Source of the DNA: an uncultured Bacteroidota bacterium
GTDB lineage: Bacteria > Bacteroidota > Bacteroidia > Flavobacteriales_D > Crocinitomicaceae
Length of the DNA stretch: 58,307 nucleotides
Reading direction: 5' to 3'
Assembly: GCA_937899625.1 (NCBI GenBank)
Contig: CALCCB010000153.1
Span: forward strand, 1-58,307
The notes under the pieces are model-generated. The model had not been told where the DNA came from and did no database searches. It saw only the letters and a program-made list of their open reading frames with translations. This document shows, in pieces, positions 36,780 to 45,031 of this stretch (its first letter is position 1; each line of letters begins with the position of its first letter). A program made the position numbers and the translations under genes.

Positions 36780-36814
36780 TCCCCCGCTACAAAACGATGT
36801 AGCTTAGAGAATAA

Positions 36815-36887
36815 GCGAGAATAGCTCAGTTGGTAGAGCACAACCTTGCCAAGGTTGGGGTCGCGGGTTCGAATCCCGTTTCTCGCT
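36815..36887 (+). tRNA. tRNA-Gly (anticodon GCC)
   Basis: 73-nt cloverleaf. Acceptor stem GCGAGAA (36815-36821) pairs with TTCTCGC (36880-36886), discriminator T. The D arm begins GCTCAGTTGGTAGAGC, the anticodon stem is CAACC/GGTTG with loop TTGCCAA (anticodon GCC), and the T arm is CGGGTTCGAATCCCG. The 3' CCA is not encoded directly after the discriminator. A separate terminator hairpin follows. Confidence 0.97.
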
Positions 36888-36903
36888 CGCCAAACCACAA
36901 AAG

Positions 36904-36926
36904 TCCTTAGTAATAAGGATTTTTTA
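36904..36926 (+). terminator. Terminator after tRNA-Gly
   Basis: Stem TCCTTA (36904-36909), loop GTAA, TAAGGA (36914-36919), followed by six T. A second perfect hairpin (TCCACC/GGTGGA, 36930-36946) lies between it and tRNA-Leu. The two tRNAs may therefore be only partly co-transcribed. Confidence 0.65.
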
Positions 36927-36951
36927 TTATCCACCAGTCCGGTGGATATTT

Positions 36952-37036
36952 GCTCGAGTGGTGGAATTGGTAGACACGCCGGACTTAAAATCCTGTGCTC
37001 TTTTTGGGCGTGCGGGTTCAAGTCCCGCCTCGAGTA
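36952..37036 (+). tRNA. tRNA-Leu (anticodon TAA)
   Basis: 85-nt class II tRNA. Acceptor GCTCGAG (36952-36958) pairs with CTCGAGT (37029-37035) with a G-T wobble at the first pair; the discriminator is A. The D arm is GTGGAATTGGTAGACAC, the anticodon loop CTTAAAA (anticodon TAA), there is a long variable arm (TGCTCTTTTTGGGCG region), and the T arm is GCGGGTTCAAGTCCCGC. One anticodon-stem pair (C-T) is mismatched. CCA is not encoded. Confidence 0.96.
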
Positions 37037-37041
37037 CTAAG

Positions 37042-37072
37042 AGCCTCATCAGAAATGTTGAGGCTTTTTTCT
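37042..37072 (+). terminator. Terminator after tRNA-Leu
   Basis: AGCCTCA (37042-37048) and TGAGGCT (37059-37065) form a perfect stem with a 10-nt loop, followed by TTTTT and a pyrimidine-rich tail. It ends the tRNA transcription unit. Confidence 0.85.
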
Positions 37073-37117
37073 TCTTATCACACTAATGACGGGGCTTCCA
37101 CCCGTTAAAAGTAGATT

Positions 37118-37146
37118 AGCCCTGATTCATTTCGGGGCTTTTTTGT
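37118..37146 (+). terminator. Second terminator-like hairpin downstream of tRNA-Leu
   Basis: AGCCC (37118-37122) and GGGCT (37135-37139) form a stem followed by a T-rich tract. A small ACGGG/CCCGT hairpin (37089-37105) precedes it. It backs up the terminator at 37042 and insulates the convergent gene at 37148. Confidence 0.6.
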
Positions 37147-37147
37147 T

Positions 37148-37558
37148 TTATTTTTCGACGTACGACTTGTAGTTATTCAATATGCATTGCCAACCTTCTC
37201 GTTGTCTTTCAAGCGTATTAATGTCTTCACCCTGGAAGGTTTCTGAGACTATGATCTTGTCATCTATTTGCTCAAATTGAACTGAAACAGGTCTACCGTC
37301 TCCAAGGTCGTATTGAAGTAGTTTTTGAGGAACCACTTTCGTATAAACTCCCATAAAATCGAAACCGAAACTTCCATCCTTGGCCTCCATTCTCCAGGAA
37401 AACTTACCTTCTTCTTTAGTATCATTTACTGCTGAAGGGCAATGCCAGTCCTCTGATGCAAAGTTCCAATGAACAATATGTTCTGGATTAGTCCAGAAGT
37501 CCCATGCTTTATCAATTGTCGTGTTTAACTCGACTGTTATCGTTACTAATTTATCCAT
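37148..37558 (-). CDS. SRPBCC (AHSA1-like) domain protein
   Basis: 136-residue START/Bet v1-like helix-grip protein of the AHSA1 group. Typical parts: ITVELNTTIDKAWDFWTNPEHIVHW (strand, helix, T-x-P-E-x-I-x-x-W), GKFSWRMEAKDGSFGFDFMG, and the C-terminal helix EREGWQCILNNYKSYVE-like segment (REGWQCILNNYKSYVEK). Such domains bind hydrophobic ligands or act as toxin/stress-related proteins; no specific role can be given. No signal peptide. It stands alone, converging on the tRNA locus. Confidence 0.9.
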   Translation of the reverse strand: MDKLVTITVELNTTIDKAWDFWTNPEHIVHWNFASEDWHCPSAVNDTKEEGKFSWRMEAKDGSFGFDFMGVYTKVVPQKLLQYDLGDGRPVSVQFEQIDDKIIVSETFQGEDINTLERQREGWQCILNNYKSYVEK

Positions 37559-37650
37559 GTCTTAAAAATATGATCTATTAAGGGTGTGAGGTGTAAAGAT
37601 GAAATTATTTTGAAATCATTCAAAGGTCTAATATTTTGTATTTTCAACAG

Positions 37651-38196
37651 ATGAATGAAAGAAAAGTAGTATTGTACATTTCAATGAGTCTGGATGGATT
37701 TATTGCACGTGAAAATGACGATCTCTCCTGGTTATCACTTGTGGCAAAAGAAGGCGAAGATTACGGTTACAATGGTATGATAGAGCGCTCAGATGCATAC
37801 ATTGTTGGACGTCGAACTTTTGAAATTGTTAAGAAGCACACAGGGGGAGATTTTCCTATGGCAAAGGTCATGGATTGTTATGTAATTACGGGTCAAGAGA
37901 TAGATGATGAAGGAGTAAGATCCTACAGCGGAAATATAAAATCCTTGATTCAAGAGTTAAAATTGGGCCAAGGAAAGGATATTTATTGCGATGGGGGATC
38001 TGAAGTTGTGAGACAATTAATGGAAGAGAATCTGATAGATGAATACATTATTTCAATAATTCCAATCATACTCGGGAATGGGATAAGATTATTTTCTGGA
38101 ATTAAGAATGGAATTAGTGTCGAATTAAAAGAGCTAAATCAATACGAATCAGGGTTGGTGAAATTGATTTATCGAAGAGCAGATTATTCAATCTAA
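37651..38196 (+). CDS. Dihydrofolate reductase-like (RibD C-terminal domain) protein
   Basis: 181-residue protein of the YyaP/RibD-C group. ATG 37651 is chosen (MNERKVVLYISMSLDGFIAR); a TTG at 37636 adds five residues. Features: ISMSLDGFIARENDDLSWL, AYIVGRRTFEI, DIYCDGGSEVVRQLMEENLIDEY, and IIPIILGNGIRLF, which form a DHFR-like NADPH-binding fold. True folate reduction is unlikely (a separate folA is present). It may be a general NADPH-dependent reductase. Single-gene unit, with no close same-strand partner. Confidence 0.88.
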   Translation: MNERKVVLYISMSLDGFIARENDDLSWLSLVAKEGEDYGYNGMIERSDAYIVGRRTFEIVKKHTGGDFPMAKVMDCYVITGQEIDDEGVRSYSGNIKSLIQELKLGQGKDIYCDGGSEVVRQLMEENLIDEYIISIIPIILGNGIRLFSGIKNGISVELKELNQYESGLVKLIYRRADYSI

Positions 38197-38243
38197 TTTT
38201 ATATCTGACTCAAAGAATATTAATATATTGCGTAATCCTAAAA

Positions 38244-38251
38244 TACATTTG
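38244..38251 (+). promoter_or_regulatory. Bacteroidota -7 element (TACATTTG) before the first T9SS cargo gene
   Basis: Exact TAnnTTTG match ending two bases before the ATG at 38254. A TTG at 38228-38230 is only 13 bp upstream, shorter than usual. Confidence 0.45.
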
Positions 38252-38253
38252 AC

Positions 38254-40152
38254 ATGAAAAAAATCTACATTCTTTCTTTTTTTAGCTTGACGGCGTCGCT
38301 ATGTTTAGCACAAACCAACTCTGATGGTCCTCGGATGGAAAAAAGATCAACTTCAACAGTTGAAAAAAGGGTAAAACCTGAAATTAATAACGCGAATAAA
38401 GTGACAATTTGGGAAAGCGATTTCTCTAATTCATCTCAATGGGTGGCTGATCATGATATAAACGATTGTTCTTTAGATTTTCAAATAGGACCTATTTCAT
38501 GTCAGGGAATTTATCCAATCAATGATATTGCGTCAACTTCGGCAATGAATGGATGGGCAATTGTTGATTCAGACTTTTATGGTGGAGAAAATGGAGGTAA
38601 CGAAGTTGAGGATAGTTGGTTAACTATGGCGGCGCCTGTTGATCTTACAAGTTATGCAAATGTAGTTGTTGAATTTGAGACTTTTTACAGAGCCTATACT
38701 TACGAAAAACCATATCTGGTTGTAGGGATTGGAGATGGAGCAGGTAATGTCACTTGGCCAACGGATCTCAGCCCTGAGTCAGATCTTGCAATGTATCCAA
38801 ATGTGTATGATATTTTTCCAGAAAGAACATTTGATGAACAAACATCTGGCACTGAAAATCCTCGTCTAGTGCGAATCAATATTTCGGCAATTGCTGGTGG
38901 GCAGCAAGAAGTATATATTCGTTTTAACTGGACTGGAACATGGGGGTATGCTTGGTTTATTGATGATTTCAGAATTATTGAGCAACCAGCTGATGATATT
39001 GAATCTAAGTTTGCATATGTTGCAGGAATTAATAATCAGGGAATTGAATACGGAAGAACACCTGTTGATCAATTGGATACTCAATATGACTTCGGTGGTG
39101 AACTTTTAAATTTTGGTATCAATAACCAAACTAATGTAAATGTAGACGCTGATTTTGGATCTTTTAGTTATGCGTATCCAATCGGGACTATGAACAGTGG
39201 TGAAACTTCTGCATACGGAAGTACGGAAACCCCTTCTTTAGCATTAGGCCTTTATAACGGAAATTATACCGTAACATCTGATAACGAACAAGCAGGAGCT
39301 GCAGATTTCGGGAATAATGTATCAGTTAGGAATTTTGAGGTAACTGAAACAATGTATTCTCAAGATGGAATTGGGATACATCCAGCCGGAGATCTTTCAT
39401 TGAATTCTCTGGGTTCTCCAAATTTTGGAGAACCAACAGAAACCTATGTTGCTGCGATGTATCATTTGAAAAATTCTGTAAACGTAATTTCTGGATTTGA
39501 AATCGGATTAGCATCCTCAACTGTAGAAGGAGCGGAATTGTTAATTAGTATAATTGACACAACCACCTTCTTGGCGGATGGACTTCAGCCTGTAGTGGAT
39601 TTAAATTCGAATTCTGCTGAAGGGATTTACTATTCTGTCTCTGCTTCTGAAGTTGCTGCAGGTAAGGTTGGTGTATCTTTCCTGCAACCAATTGAACTTT
39701 CTGCTGGAGCATACTATGCAGTTGTAAAAACGATTGACTACGGTGGCACCCCAATTAGGGTATTGGATGATCAAACAATTGCTCAACCATGGTACGCATC
39801 AATGATCAATACCTTGGATGATACCGGAGCACCAACTGCTTATTCAAATGGAAATGCATTTGCTATTAGACTGAAAATGGGAGATCAAATGGGGGTTTCA
39901 GAAGTAGAAACAACTGCTTTCAGTATTTACCCTAACCCAGCTAAAGAAACAGTTGAACTAGTTTGTTCAGAGAATTTGGAGAATGCAGAAATATCAATAA
40001 CTGATCTATCTGGGAAAACAGTGTACTCAGAAGAGACTGTTTCAGGAGTAAATATCAAATTAAATGTTGCTCATTTGGAGAACGGTTTGTACATAATTAA
40101 TGTAACCAATACAAATGTTTCGACATCTAAACGACTTATAATTTGCAAATAG
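38254..40152 (+). CDS. T9SS-secreted protein with type A C-terminal sorting domain
   Basis: 632-residue secreted protein. Signal peptide MKKIYILSFFSLTASLCLAQ, then an N-terminal jelly-roll domain like the cleaved-adhesin/MAM-like group (about residues 50-250: WESDFSNSSQWV, VVEFETFYRAYTY, AWFIDDFRIIEQ), a middle beta-rich region, and a C-terminal T9SS type A domain (about 555-632). That domain starts FSIYPNPAKETVEL, continues ISITDLSGKTVYSE and ends STSKRLIICK. The domain directs passage through the T9SS pore and attachment or release at the surface. A strong terminator follows. It is a paralogue of the next gene in architecture. Role outside the cell is unknown, possibly adhesion. Confidence 0.93.
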   Translation: MKKIYILSFFSLTASLCLAQTNSDGPRMEKRSTSTVEKRVKPEINNANKVTIWESDFSNSSQWVADHDINDCSLDFQIGPISCQGIYPINDIASTSAMNGWAIVDSDFYGGENGGNEVEDSWLTMAAPVDLTSYANVVVEFETFYRAYTYEKPYLVVGIGDGAGNVTWPTDLSPESDLAMYPNVYDIFPERTFDEQTSGTENPRLVRINISAIAGGQQEVYIRFNWTGTWGYAWFIDDFRIIEQPADDIESKFAYVAGINNQGIEYGRTPVDQLDTQYDFGGELLNFGINNQTNVNVDADFGSFSYAYPIGTMNSGETSAYGSTETPSLALGLYNGNYTVTSDNEQAGAADFGNNVSVRNFEVTETMYSQDGIGIHPAGDLSLNSLGSPNFGEPTETYVAAMYHLKNSVNVISGFEIGLASSTVEGAELLISIIDTTTFLADGLQPVVDLNSNSAEGIYYSVSASEVAAGKVGVSFLQPIELSAGAYYAVVKTIDYGGTPIRVLDDQTIAQPWYASMINTLDDTGAPTAYSNGNAFAIRLKMGDQMGVSEVETTAFSIYPNPAKETVELVCSENLENAEISITDLSGKTVYSEETVSGVNIKLNVAHLENGLYIINVTNTNVSTSKRLIICK

Positions 40153-40171
40153 TTAGCGACTTAAAAGATTT

Positions 40172-40202
40172 AAAGGAGGATCATTGAGTCCTCCTTTTTT
40201 TT
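40172..40202 (+). terminator. Terminator after the first T9SS cargo gene
   Basis: AAAGGAGGA (40172-40180), 8-nt loop, TCCTCCTTT (40189-40197), then a T run. Perfect 9-bp stem. Confidence 0.9.
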
Positions 40203-40256
40203 GGATTCTACAAAATGATTAAGTAATTTTAGCACTCTAAAAATTAAAATTAGATT

Positions 40257-42095
40257 ATGAAAAAAGTTTACCTAATTGCAGGGGTACTGATTGGGTCTAT
40301 GTCTGTGAATGCGCAGAAAGCGATCAATACAGTGGTTTCCGCTAAGCATGACAAGACAGATGTTATGCCCGCTAAAAAGAAAGTTGCGAATGCTACTAAG
40401 GCCGAAGGAGATATTTTTTGGCAAAATGGTTTTGATACACCGTCAGAGTGGTCTCAAACTACAGGTGTTGGTCACACTGGAGGTGACTGGGCAGTTTTGA
40501 GTGCTCTTCCTTCAAGTATCACTGCTCAGCAAACAGATTACCAATGGCCAGCAACATTTTCTGGTTCTGCAGGAAACTTTGCTTTCATTGATTCTGATGG
40601 TGCCGGTAGTGCAGCTTCTCAAGATGCCTATTTTGAGTTTAATACAGATATCGATTTAACTGCTGCGGGAAGCAATTCATTGTATCTTACTTTCGCTGAA
40701 TATTATCGTCATTACTATGACTACAACTATGTAGAAGTTTCTAACGATGGTGGAGCAACCTGGACAGAATTCGCTGTTAACCTTGTTTCTGAAGCAGATG
40801 GAGTTACCGCAGTTAATTTTAACTGTATTCCTGGCGAGGTAGAAACCTTGAATATCACACCAGCTATGTCTGGAGGTGTTTGGTCTAATCAGGTTCGTAT
40901 TCGTTTCCATTATGTTGGTCAGTGGGATTGGTTCTGGGGGATCGATGATGTAAAGATCGTTCAAGCTTGGGATAATGATATGAAGATTGACACGTGGTAT
41001 CAGGCGACTCCGGTTGCAACATCGTTCGGATTAGATTATTACCATGTATCTGCATCACAATCTTCCTTCCCAGGATTAACATTTGGAGCTTTAGTGACTA
41101 ACAATGGTGCGTTGGATCAAAATAGCACTGCTTTGCATGTTGTAGCAACAGGAGGATATGATCAAACAGGCGCAGCAGCTTCCATTCCTGGAGCAGGATC
41201 GGATACATTATCTGTTGAAACACCATACATCCCAACCGGACTTGGAACTAAAACAGTTGATATCAAGACTGAAATCGGAGTAACAGATGCGGATGCATCA
41301 AATAATACCGCTTCATTCGACATGTTCATGACGCAGTATGAATTCTCACGTGATAATGACGTTCAGACCAGCTCAATCGGACAGATCTCATCTCAAGATG
41401 CACAGCCATTGAAAATTGGTAACGTAATGGAAATCTTCGACCAAACTGACATTACTGCTGTTAAGCTTCGTCTATCAACACAAGCTGCTGGTGCGGTTGG
41501 AGGAGAATTCTTCTGCGAGCTTTATCGTTGGAATGGAGTTGATGCGTACGATTGGATCGCTGAAACTGAGATCAGAACTGTAACTGGTACTGCTGCAACT
41601 TGGGTTCAGATTCCACTTGTTGGAGGTGCAGTTACTGTTAATGCTGGTGATGATATCCTTGTTGTTGCAGCTCACTTCGGAGGAACTGATGAAGTTCGAT
41701 TTGCAATGGCTCAAGGAACATATGAGAATACTGTACTTGGATATACGGCTGCTGATGAATTGTTCTCTTTGACATCTCCTGGAGCGGTTATGATCCGTTT
41801 GATCGATGATCCATCTGCTAATGTTAATGAATTGACAAATACTTTCGGAATGTCAGTTTATCCTAACCCAGCAAACGATCTTTCAAATGTTTCTTTTGAA
41901 TTGAACAACGAGGCTGATGTGAACATCACTGTTACTGATCTTTCAGGGAAAGTTGTATACACAAATGCATTGGGAACTGTAAACGGAGCTCAAAATGTTG
42001 CAATCAATACAACAGCTTTGAACAATGGAGTATACTTTGTTAACCTTTCAGTTAACGGTACTGTATCTTCTGAAAAACTTGTTGTAAAAAAATAA
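40257..42095 (+). CDS. T9SS-secreted protein with type A C-terminal sorting domain (paralogue)
   Basis: 612-residue secreted protein built like its upstream neighbour. Signal peptide MKKVYLIAGVLIGSMSVNAQ; a basic propeptide-like stretch; a jelly-roll N-domain (about residues 55-235, with LYLTFAEYYRHYYDYNYVEV and WFWGIDDVKIVQ); a beta-rich middle part; and a C-terminal sorting domain (about 535-612: MSVYPNPANDLSNVSFEL, VNITVTDLSGKVVYTN, SSEKLVVKK). Composition is low in charge and rich in A/T/G/V, as in abundant surface proteins. It probably ends at the surface or in the medium. Tandem hairpins follow, so it is transcribed alone. Confidence 0.93.
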   Translation: MKKVYLIAGVLIGSMSVNAQKAINTVVSAKHDKTDVMPAKKKVANATKAEGDIFWQNGFDTPSEWSQTTGVGHTGGDWAVLSALPSSITAQQTDYQWPATFSGSAGNFAFIDSDGAGSAASQDAYFEFNTDIDLTAAGSNSLYLTFAEYYRHYYDYNYVEVSNDGGATWTEFAVNLVSEADGVTAVNFNCIPGEVETLNITPAMSGGVWSNQVRIRFHYVGQWDWFWGIDDVKIVQAWDNDMKIDTWYQATPVATSFGLDYYHVSASQSSFPGLTFGALVTNNGALDQNSTALHVVATGGYDQTGAAASIPGAGSDTLSVETPYIPTGLGTKTVDIKTEIGVTDADASNNTASFDMFMTQYEFSRDNDVQTSSIGQISSQDAQPLKIGNVMEIFDQTDITAVKLRLSTQAAGAVGGEFFCELYRWNGVDAYDWIAETEIRTVTGTAATWVQIPLVGGAVTVNAGDDILVVAAHFGGTDEVRFAMAQGTYENTVLGYTAADELFSLTSPGAVMIRLIDDPSANVNELTNTFGMSVYPNPANDLSNVSFELNNEADVNITVTDLSGKVVYTNALGTVNGAQNVAINTTALNNGVYFVNLSVNGTVSSEKLVVKK

Positions 42096-42111
42096 TTCCT
42101 TTTAAAGGAAT
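42095..42111 (+). repeat. Perfect 8-bp inverted repeat overlapping a T9SS gene end
   Basis: ATTCCTTT and AAAGGAAT flank a single T, starting on the last base of the stop codon. It stands just before the main terminator and may form a second hairpin protecting the mRNA 3' end. Confidence 0.5.
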
Positions 42112-42116
42112 AGTTG

Positions 42117-42146
42117 AAGGGGTCGGGTAACCGACCCCTTTTTTTA
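42117..42146 (+). terminator. Strong terminator after the second T9SS cargo gene
   Basis: AAGGGGTCGG (42117-42126), GTAA loop, CCGACCCCTT (42131-42140), then TTTTT. A perfect 10-bp GC-rich stem. Confidence 0.93.
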
Positions 42147-42168
42147 TTATGCTAAAAAAAAGATTGAG

Positions 42169-42176
42169 TACCTTTG
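42169..42176 (+). promoter_or_regulatory. Bacteroidota -7 element (TACCTTTG) for fabD
   Basis: Exact TAnnTTTG match 24 bp before the fabD ATG at 42201. It overlaps the TTG that would open a longer frame at 42174, so it favours the ATG. Confidence 0.55.
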
Positions 42177-42200
42177 ACCACTAAATTCAAACAATCAACA

Positions 42201-43085
42201 ATGAAAGCATATGTTTTTCCGGGCCAGGGAGCTCAATTTTCAGGAATGGGAAAAGATCTATATGATAATTCTCCACTTGCAAAACAAATGTTCGAAAGGG
42301 CAAATGAAGTTCTTGGTTTTGACATCACTAAAATAATGTTTGAAGGTTCTGACGAAGAACTAAAACAAACAAAAGTAACTCAGCCAGCGATTTTCCTTCA
42401 CTCAACGATTCTTGCGGCATTTATAGGAGATTCGTTTCAGCCTGATATGGTAGCTGGACATTCTCTAGGTGAATTCTCCTCATTGGTAGCAAATAAAACA
42501 TTAAGATTCGAAGACGCATTGATGTTGGTTTTCAAAAGAGCGATGGCCATGCAAAAAGCCTGTGAAGTTGAACCTTCCACAATGGCAGCAATTTTAGGCT
42601 TGGAAGATAATGTGGTCGAAGAGATCTGCGGTTCAATTGGAGGAGTTGTAGTTCCCGCGAATTATAATTGTCCTGGGCAATTAGTTATTTCAGGAAGCTT
42701 CACTGCAGTTGAAGAGGCTTGCGCTAAACTTACAGAGGCAGGTGCTAAAAGAGCGATGATCTTGCAAGTAGGAGGGGCATTTCACTCTCCTTTGATGGAA
42801 CCGGCGCGAGAAGAGCTTGCTGCAGCCATTGAAGCAACAGAGTTCAAGACTCCAATTTGTCCGGTTTATCAGAACGTAACAGCTTCAGCTGTATCTGATC
42901 CAGAGCAAATAAAAAAGAATCTTGTCGCCCAATTAACGGCACCAGTCAGATGGACGCAGACAATGAATCAAATGATTGCAGACGGAGCAACAGAAGTCAT
43001 TGAGGTAGGCCCAGGAAAAGTATTACAAGGCTTATTTAAAAAGCTTGATAGAGCCTTTCCATGTTCAAGTGCAGAACTGATTTGA
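42201..43085 (+). CDS. fabD: Malonyl-CoA--ACP transacylase FabD
   Basis: Transfers malonyl from CoA to acyl carrier protein for fatty acid elongation. Start ATG 42201 (MKAYVFPGQGAQFSGMGKDL); a longer TTG frame begins inside the promoter. The 294-residue protein has the oxyanion loop FPGQGAQ (6-12), the nucleophile Ser88 in GHSLGEFSSL, Arg113 region FKRAMAMQ, His195 in GGAFHSPLM, and a C-terminal IEVGPGKVLQGL. It stands alone between terminators, apart from other fab genes. Confidence 0.97.
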   Translation: MKAYVFPGQGAQFSGMGKDLYDNSPLAKQMFERANEVLGFDITKIMFEGSDEELKQTKVTQPAIFLHSTILAAFIGDSFQPDMVAGHSLGEFSSLVANKTLRFEDALMLVFKRAMAMQKACEVEPSTMAAILGLEDNVVEEICGSIGGVVVPANYNCPGQLVISGSFTAVEEACAKLTEAGAKRAMILQVGGAFHSPLMEPAREELAAAIEATEFKTPICPVYQNVTASAVSDPEQIKKNLVAQLTAPVRWTQTMNQMIADGATEVIEVGPGKVLQGLFKKLDRAFPCSSAELI

Positions 43086-43101
43086 TCAGATAAAAAAATA
43101 A

Positions 43102-43129
43102 AAAGGCTTCAGAAATGAAGCTTTTTTTA
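43102..43129 (+). terminator. Terminator after fabD
   Basis: GCTTCA (43106-43111), GAAA tetraloop, TGAAGC (43116-43121) with flanking A and T runs. The stem extends through AAA/TTT pairs. Confidence 0.88.
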
Positions 43130-43178
43130 TGGAATAGATCTTCATTCTACATCATAAGAGAAATTAAAATTGAAGATC

Positions 43179-43913
43179 ATGAAAAAGTTATTCATCATTA
43201 TGACATTGATCCTGGGATCAGGAACAGTATCAGCACAAGGTGCATTAGGAGAAGTTGTCGGAAACGTAGTAGAAAAAGGAAATAAAAATGGTGTTTACGG
43301 AGCACAGGTTTTTATTCTTGATCAGGACAGGAAATATCAGGCCGTAACAGATGCCGATGGAAGATTTAGGATAAGTGCAATTCCTGCGGGATCTTACTTC
43401 TTAAATATTAAATATTTCAGTGATACCATGTCGAATATTCAGGTTAAAGTGCCAATGGACGGCATCTATAACACAGGAGATATTGAGTTTAAAAGTGGTG
43501 TTCTTGAAATTCTTGCGATTGATGTAAAAGCGGATGACGGATCAATTAAGCTTCAATACGGTGAATTGCCAGTAAAGGAATTGACTGCCGAAGAAATCGA
43601 TAGAAGTCCATCTAAATTCAGTGTAAAAGGTCTTGTAACATCAATGACTTCTGAAGTAAGAATGACAGAAGATGGTGAGCTTGTGTTTAGAGGAGCGAGA
43701 AAAGGAGATATGCTTTACATGATGGATGGAGTGAAAGCAAGTGACGTAGGAAGTGTTCCCGGAGCAGCCATTGGACGAATGATGGTGTATTCAGGTGGAT
43801 TGCCTGCTAAGTATGGAGATACCCTGGGAGGTGTGGTGGTTATGGAAACCAAAAGTTATTTTGATCTTTACAGGGAATGGGAGGCTGAAGAAATCCGAAA
43901 AGGGAACAAATAG
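43179..43913 (+). CDS. Free-standing TonB-plug protein, likely T9SS translocon Plug
   Basis: 244-residue secreted protein. ATG 43179 gives the signal peptide MKKLFIIMTLILGSGTVSAQ (the TTG at 43170 adds three residues). Domain 1 (about 24-110) is a carboxypeptidase-regulatory-like beta-sandwich (VVGNVVEKGNKNGVYGAQVF, TDADGRFRISAIPAGSY). Domain 2 (about 130-225) is a TonB-receptor plug (LTAEEIDRSPSKFSVKGLV, LVFRGARKGDMLYMMDGVK, MMVYSGGLPAKYGDTLGGVV). The outer-membrane barrel that should follow in a TonB receptor is absent: the frame ends cleanly and is followed at once by a terminator, so this is not an obvious truncation. In Flavobacterium johnsoniae a stand-alone Plug protein of this kind binds the SprA translocon; assignment here is an inference. 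Confidence 0.82.
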   Translation: MKKLFIIMTLILGSGTVSAQGALGEVVGNVVEKGNKNGVYGAQVFILDQDRKYQAVTDADGRFRISAIPAGSYFLNIKYFSDTMSNIQVKVPMDGIYNTGDIEFKSGVLEILAIDVKADDGSIKLQYGELPVKELTAEEIDRSPSKFSVKGLVTSMTSEVRMTEDGELVFRGARKGDMLYMMDGVKASDVGSVPGAAIGRMMVYSGGLPAKYGDTLGGVVVMETKSYFDLYREWEAEEIRKGNK

Positions 43914-43943
43914 AAAAAAGGGTCGTTAAAACGACCCTTTTCT
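43914..43943. terminator. Bidirectional terminator between Plug-like gene and manC
   Basis: AAAGGGTCGT (43917-43926) pairs with ACGACCCTTT (43931-43940) around TAAA, with A-rich sequence before and T-rich after. Read from either strand it is a stem followed by T, suited to the convergent genes on both sides. Confidence 0.9.
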
Positions 43944-45031
43944 TATTTCTTAAAAAATTTCGGACTCTTTTTTTCTACTTCTTTCAAGTAGTTTTTGATC
44001 TCTTGTTCATTCTCAGCCTTTAGGACCATGAACATGTTGTCAGATTCAATGACAATGTAATCTTCAAGACCGTCAAGTAAAACCAGCTTATCATTAGATA
44101 CATTCACTATACAATTTTTAGAATCGAAGAGATGAACGTGATCGCCCATAGCAGAATTTCCATTTTCATCCTTCTTCAAATGCATGCTTAAACTTCCCCA
44201 TGTTCCAAGATCACTCCAGTCAAAATCAGCCAGTACCACTTCCACATTTTTGGCATCTTCCATGATCGCAAAATCAATCGAAATATCCTCACAAGCTTTG
44301 AAGCATTGGTTAACGAATCCCTGTTCCTTGGTGGTGTTGTATTTTGAATTGTCATCACAGAATAATCCAAACAAACTAGGTTGATGCGTTTTCAAAGCGT
44401 TCAACACTGTTGTTGTTCTCCATACAAAGATTCCAGAATTCCAGTAAAAATTGCCTTTAGAAAGAAACTCTTTAGCTGTATTCAGATCCGGTTTTTCACG
44501 AAATCTAAGCACTTCAGTTGCTTCTCCTGCTTTAGTTCCCTTGTCGGCATCAAATTCAATGTATCCGTAACCTGTGTCAGGTCTGGTAGGTTTTATACCC
44601 AGGGTTACCAGTTTATCATCAGTATTAGCTTGGCTAATTGCCGTATTAATAATTTCAGTAAATCGTTGCTCCCTTAGAATCAAATGATCTGCTGGTGAAA
44701 TGATCATTGTTGCGTTTGGATTAAGTGCATTGATCTTCGCTGCAGCATATGCAATACAAGGTGCCGTATTCTTACGCAGTGGCTCCGTAAGGATCTGATC
44801 CATATTGAGATCCGGTAGCTGTTCCTTGACGATCCCCGCATAACTTTCATTCGTCAATACGTAGATCTGTGTTGAAGGGGAAATTGAAAGCAAACGATCA
44901 TAGGTCATTTGGATCAATGATCTTCCGGTTCCCAATACATCAAGGAATTGTTTTGGCTTCTCAGGGGTAGACATAGGCCAGAATCGGCTACCGATACCTC
45001 CGGCCATAATAATACAATAGTTGTTATTCAT
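43943..45031 (-). CDS. manC: Mannose-1-phosphate guanylyltransferase
   Basis: Makes GDP-mannose from GTP and mannose-1-phosphate, a donor for capsule, LPS and glycoprotein sugars. The 362-residue protein has the nucleotidyltransferase start CIIMAGGIGSRFWPMS, the substrate loop STPEKPKQFLD, LTEPLRKNTAPCIAYAA, TLGIKPTRPDTGYGYIE, FREKPDLNTA, and FYWNSGIFVW. It lacks the C-terminal isomerase domain of bifunctional enzymes. Its start overlaps the SprT-like gene stop by 8 bp. Confidence 0.96.
   Translation of the reverse strand: MNNNYCIIMAGGIGSRFWPMSTPEKPKQFLDVLGTGRSLIQMTYDRLLSISPSTQIYVLTNESYAGIVKEQLPDLNMDQILTEPLRKNTAPCIAYAAAKINALNPNATMIISPADHLILREQRFTEIINTAISQANTDDKLVTLGIKPTRPDTGYGYIEFDADKGTKAGEATEVLRFREKPDLNTAKEFLSKGNFYWNSGIFVWRTTTVLNALKTHQPSLFGLFCDDNSKYNTTKEQGFVNQCFKACEDISIDFAIMEDAKNVEVVLADFDWSDLGTWGSLSMHLKKDENGNSAMGDHVHLFDSKNCIVNVSNDKLVLLDGLEDYIVIESDNMFMVLKAENEQEIKNYLKEVEKKSPKFFKK

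Noticed and set aside
36758-37021. An 87-codon minus-strand frame across the tRNA region
   Set aside because: It runs antisense through both tRNA genes and their terminators, so it is a shadow.
37651-38196. Second folA
   Set aside because: It matches the RibD C-terminal/YyaP group rather than true dihydrofolate reductase; folA is at 26657-27160.
43179-43913. Plug-like gene as a pseudogene of a TonB receptor
   Set aside because: The frame ends cleanly, a strong terminator follows within a few bases, and no barrel remnants are found downstream.
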